From Methylococcales bacterium (GTDB lineage Bacteria; Pseudomonadota; Gammaproteobacteria; Methylococcales; Methylomonadaceae): DNA of 6,500 bases. The stretch is from NCBI GenBank assembly GCA_023134955.1, contig JAGLUC010000091.1, forward strand, positions 1 to 6,500. The letters run 5' to 3'. Both the position numbers and the translations under genes were made by a program. Below are positions 5,968 to 6,500 of this stretch, piece by piece. The stretch's first letter is position 1, and every line of letters starts with the position of its first letter. The notes under the pieces were generated by a model. It did not search any database. It saw nothing but the letters and a program-made list of their open reading frames with translations, and was not told the DNA's origin.

Positions 5968-6417
5968 ATGGACATTAGAAAGTTAAAAAAATTAATCGAA
6001 CTGATCGATGAATCCGATATTGCTGAGATTGAAATCAGTGAAGGTGAAGAGTCTGTTCGTATTAGTCGTTATTCTGCAGCCCCAGTTGCACCTGTTGTTA
6101 TGGCGGCTCCCATTGCTGCTACTGCAACCGTAACAGCTGCGCCTAATGCAGTAGTAGCAGAAGCAGCAATTGAATTACCCAGTGGGCATGTCGTTAAATC
6201 ACCCATGGTTGGCACACTCTATAGTGCGGCATCACCTACTGCCGCCCCTTTTGTTACAATTGGGCAAAAAGTTTCTGAAGGTGAAACGCTTTGCATTATT
6301 GAAGCGATGAAAATTCTTAACCAGATTGAAGCCGATAAGTCCGGCGTGGTTAAAGCCATTCTTGTTGACAACGCTCAGCCAGTTGAGTTTGGTCAACCTC
6401 TTGTTGTTATCGAATAA
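5968..6417 (+). CDS. accB: Biotin carboxyl carrier protein of acetyl-CoA carboxylase
   Basis: AccB carries the biotin that AccC carboxylates and that the AccAD carboxyltransferase uses to form malonyl-CoA for fatty acid synthesis. The start is taken at 5968 (MDIRKLKKLI). The open frame runs back to 5914, but those 18 codons lie within aroQ and are not family-like. A purine-rich AAGAGA (5952-5957) sits 10 bases before 5968. The protein has 149 residues: an N-terminal helical region binding the carboxylase (about 1-35), an Ala/Pro/Val-rich flexible linker (about 37-66), and a biotinyl domain (about 70-149). The biotinylation motif is EAMK, with K115 as the modified lysine, followed by NQIEADKSG. 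A thumb-like insertion (SAASPTAAPFVTIGQ, 86-100) marks it as a true AccB rather than another biotin-domain protein. Confidence 0.96.
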   Translation: MDIRKLKKLIELIDESDIAEIEISEGEESVRISRYSAAPVAPVVMAAPIAATATVTAAPNAVVAEAAIELPSGHVVKSPMVGTLYSAASPTAAPFVTIGQKVSEGETLCIIEAMKILNQIEADKSGVVKAILVDNAQPVEFGQPLVVIE

Positions 6418-6428
6418 GGCTCAGATTT

Positions 6429-6500
6429 ATGTTATCCAAAGTTGTTATCGCCAACCGGGGCGAAATTGCATTACGCATACTGCGAGCATGTCGTGAACTT
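6429..6500 (+). CDS. accC: Biotin carboxylase of acetyl-CoA carboxylase, 3' end missing
   Basis: AccC is the ATP-dependent biotin carboxylase that adds carbon dioxide to the biotin on AccB. Only the first 24 codons are in the window: MLSKVVIANRGEIALRILRACREL. This is the standard N-terminus of the family, with the near-invariant IANRGEIALRI block. The gene starts 11 bp after the accB stop. TAAGG at 6415-6419, which includes that stop, gives a reasonable ribosome binding site 9 bases ahead. Gene order and spacing make co-transcription with accB nearly certain. Nothing can be said about the rest of the protein. Confidence 0.95.
   Translation, partial: MLSKVVIANRGEIALRILRACREL

Overview
This 6.5 kb, AT-rich window most likely comes from a gammaproteobacterium, and probably from a methylotroph or methanotroph of the Methylococcales type. 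The main clue is a pqqD-pqqE pair, which makes the PQQ cofactor of methanol and other quinoprotein dehydrogenases. It sits close to housekeeping genes (dsbD, a TlpA/CcmG-like thioredoxin, aroQ, accB, accC). The assignment rests on gene content and recalled protein similarity, not on a search. All supported genes are on the plus strand.

Layout: (1) 2-679 is the 3' part of a Gp37/Gp68 (DUF5131) family gene cut by the window edge. (2) 680-1151 is a gene-poor accessory stretch. It holds a short tandem repeat, a broken antitoxin-like gene behind a strong ribosome binding site, and a 77-bp nested palindrome resembling a miniature mobile repeat. (3) 1152-2532 holds pqqD and pqqE, overlapping by 23 bp, with no pqqA, B or C in view. 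(4) 2616-5362 holds dsbD and a membrane-anchored thioredoxin overlapping by 4 bp. (5) 5363-5516 is intergenic DNA with two small tandem repeats and a possible promoter. (6) 5517-6500 holds aroQ, accB and the first 24 codons of accC, closely spaced.

How the genes work together: PqqD presents the PqqA peptide to the radical SAM enzyme PqqE for the first cross-link of PQQ synthesis. DsbD carries electrons from cytoplasmic thioredoxin across the inner membrane, and the adjacent thioredoxin is a plausible periplasmic acceptor, for example for cytochrome c maturation. AroQ serves the shikimate pathway. AccB and AccC are the biotin carrier and biotin carboxylase of acetyl-CoA carboxylase.

The most notable items are a DsbD with two complete N-terminal periplasmic domains in tandem, in which the second copy has lost the central cap-loop phenylalanine; the separation of pqqDE from pqqABC within this window; and the decayed antitoxin ending beside a palindromic element. 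I found no clearly new multi-gene system. The best candidate for one is the partly visible Gp37/Gp68 locus running off the left edge.
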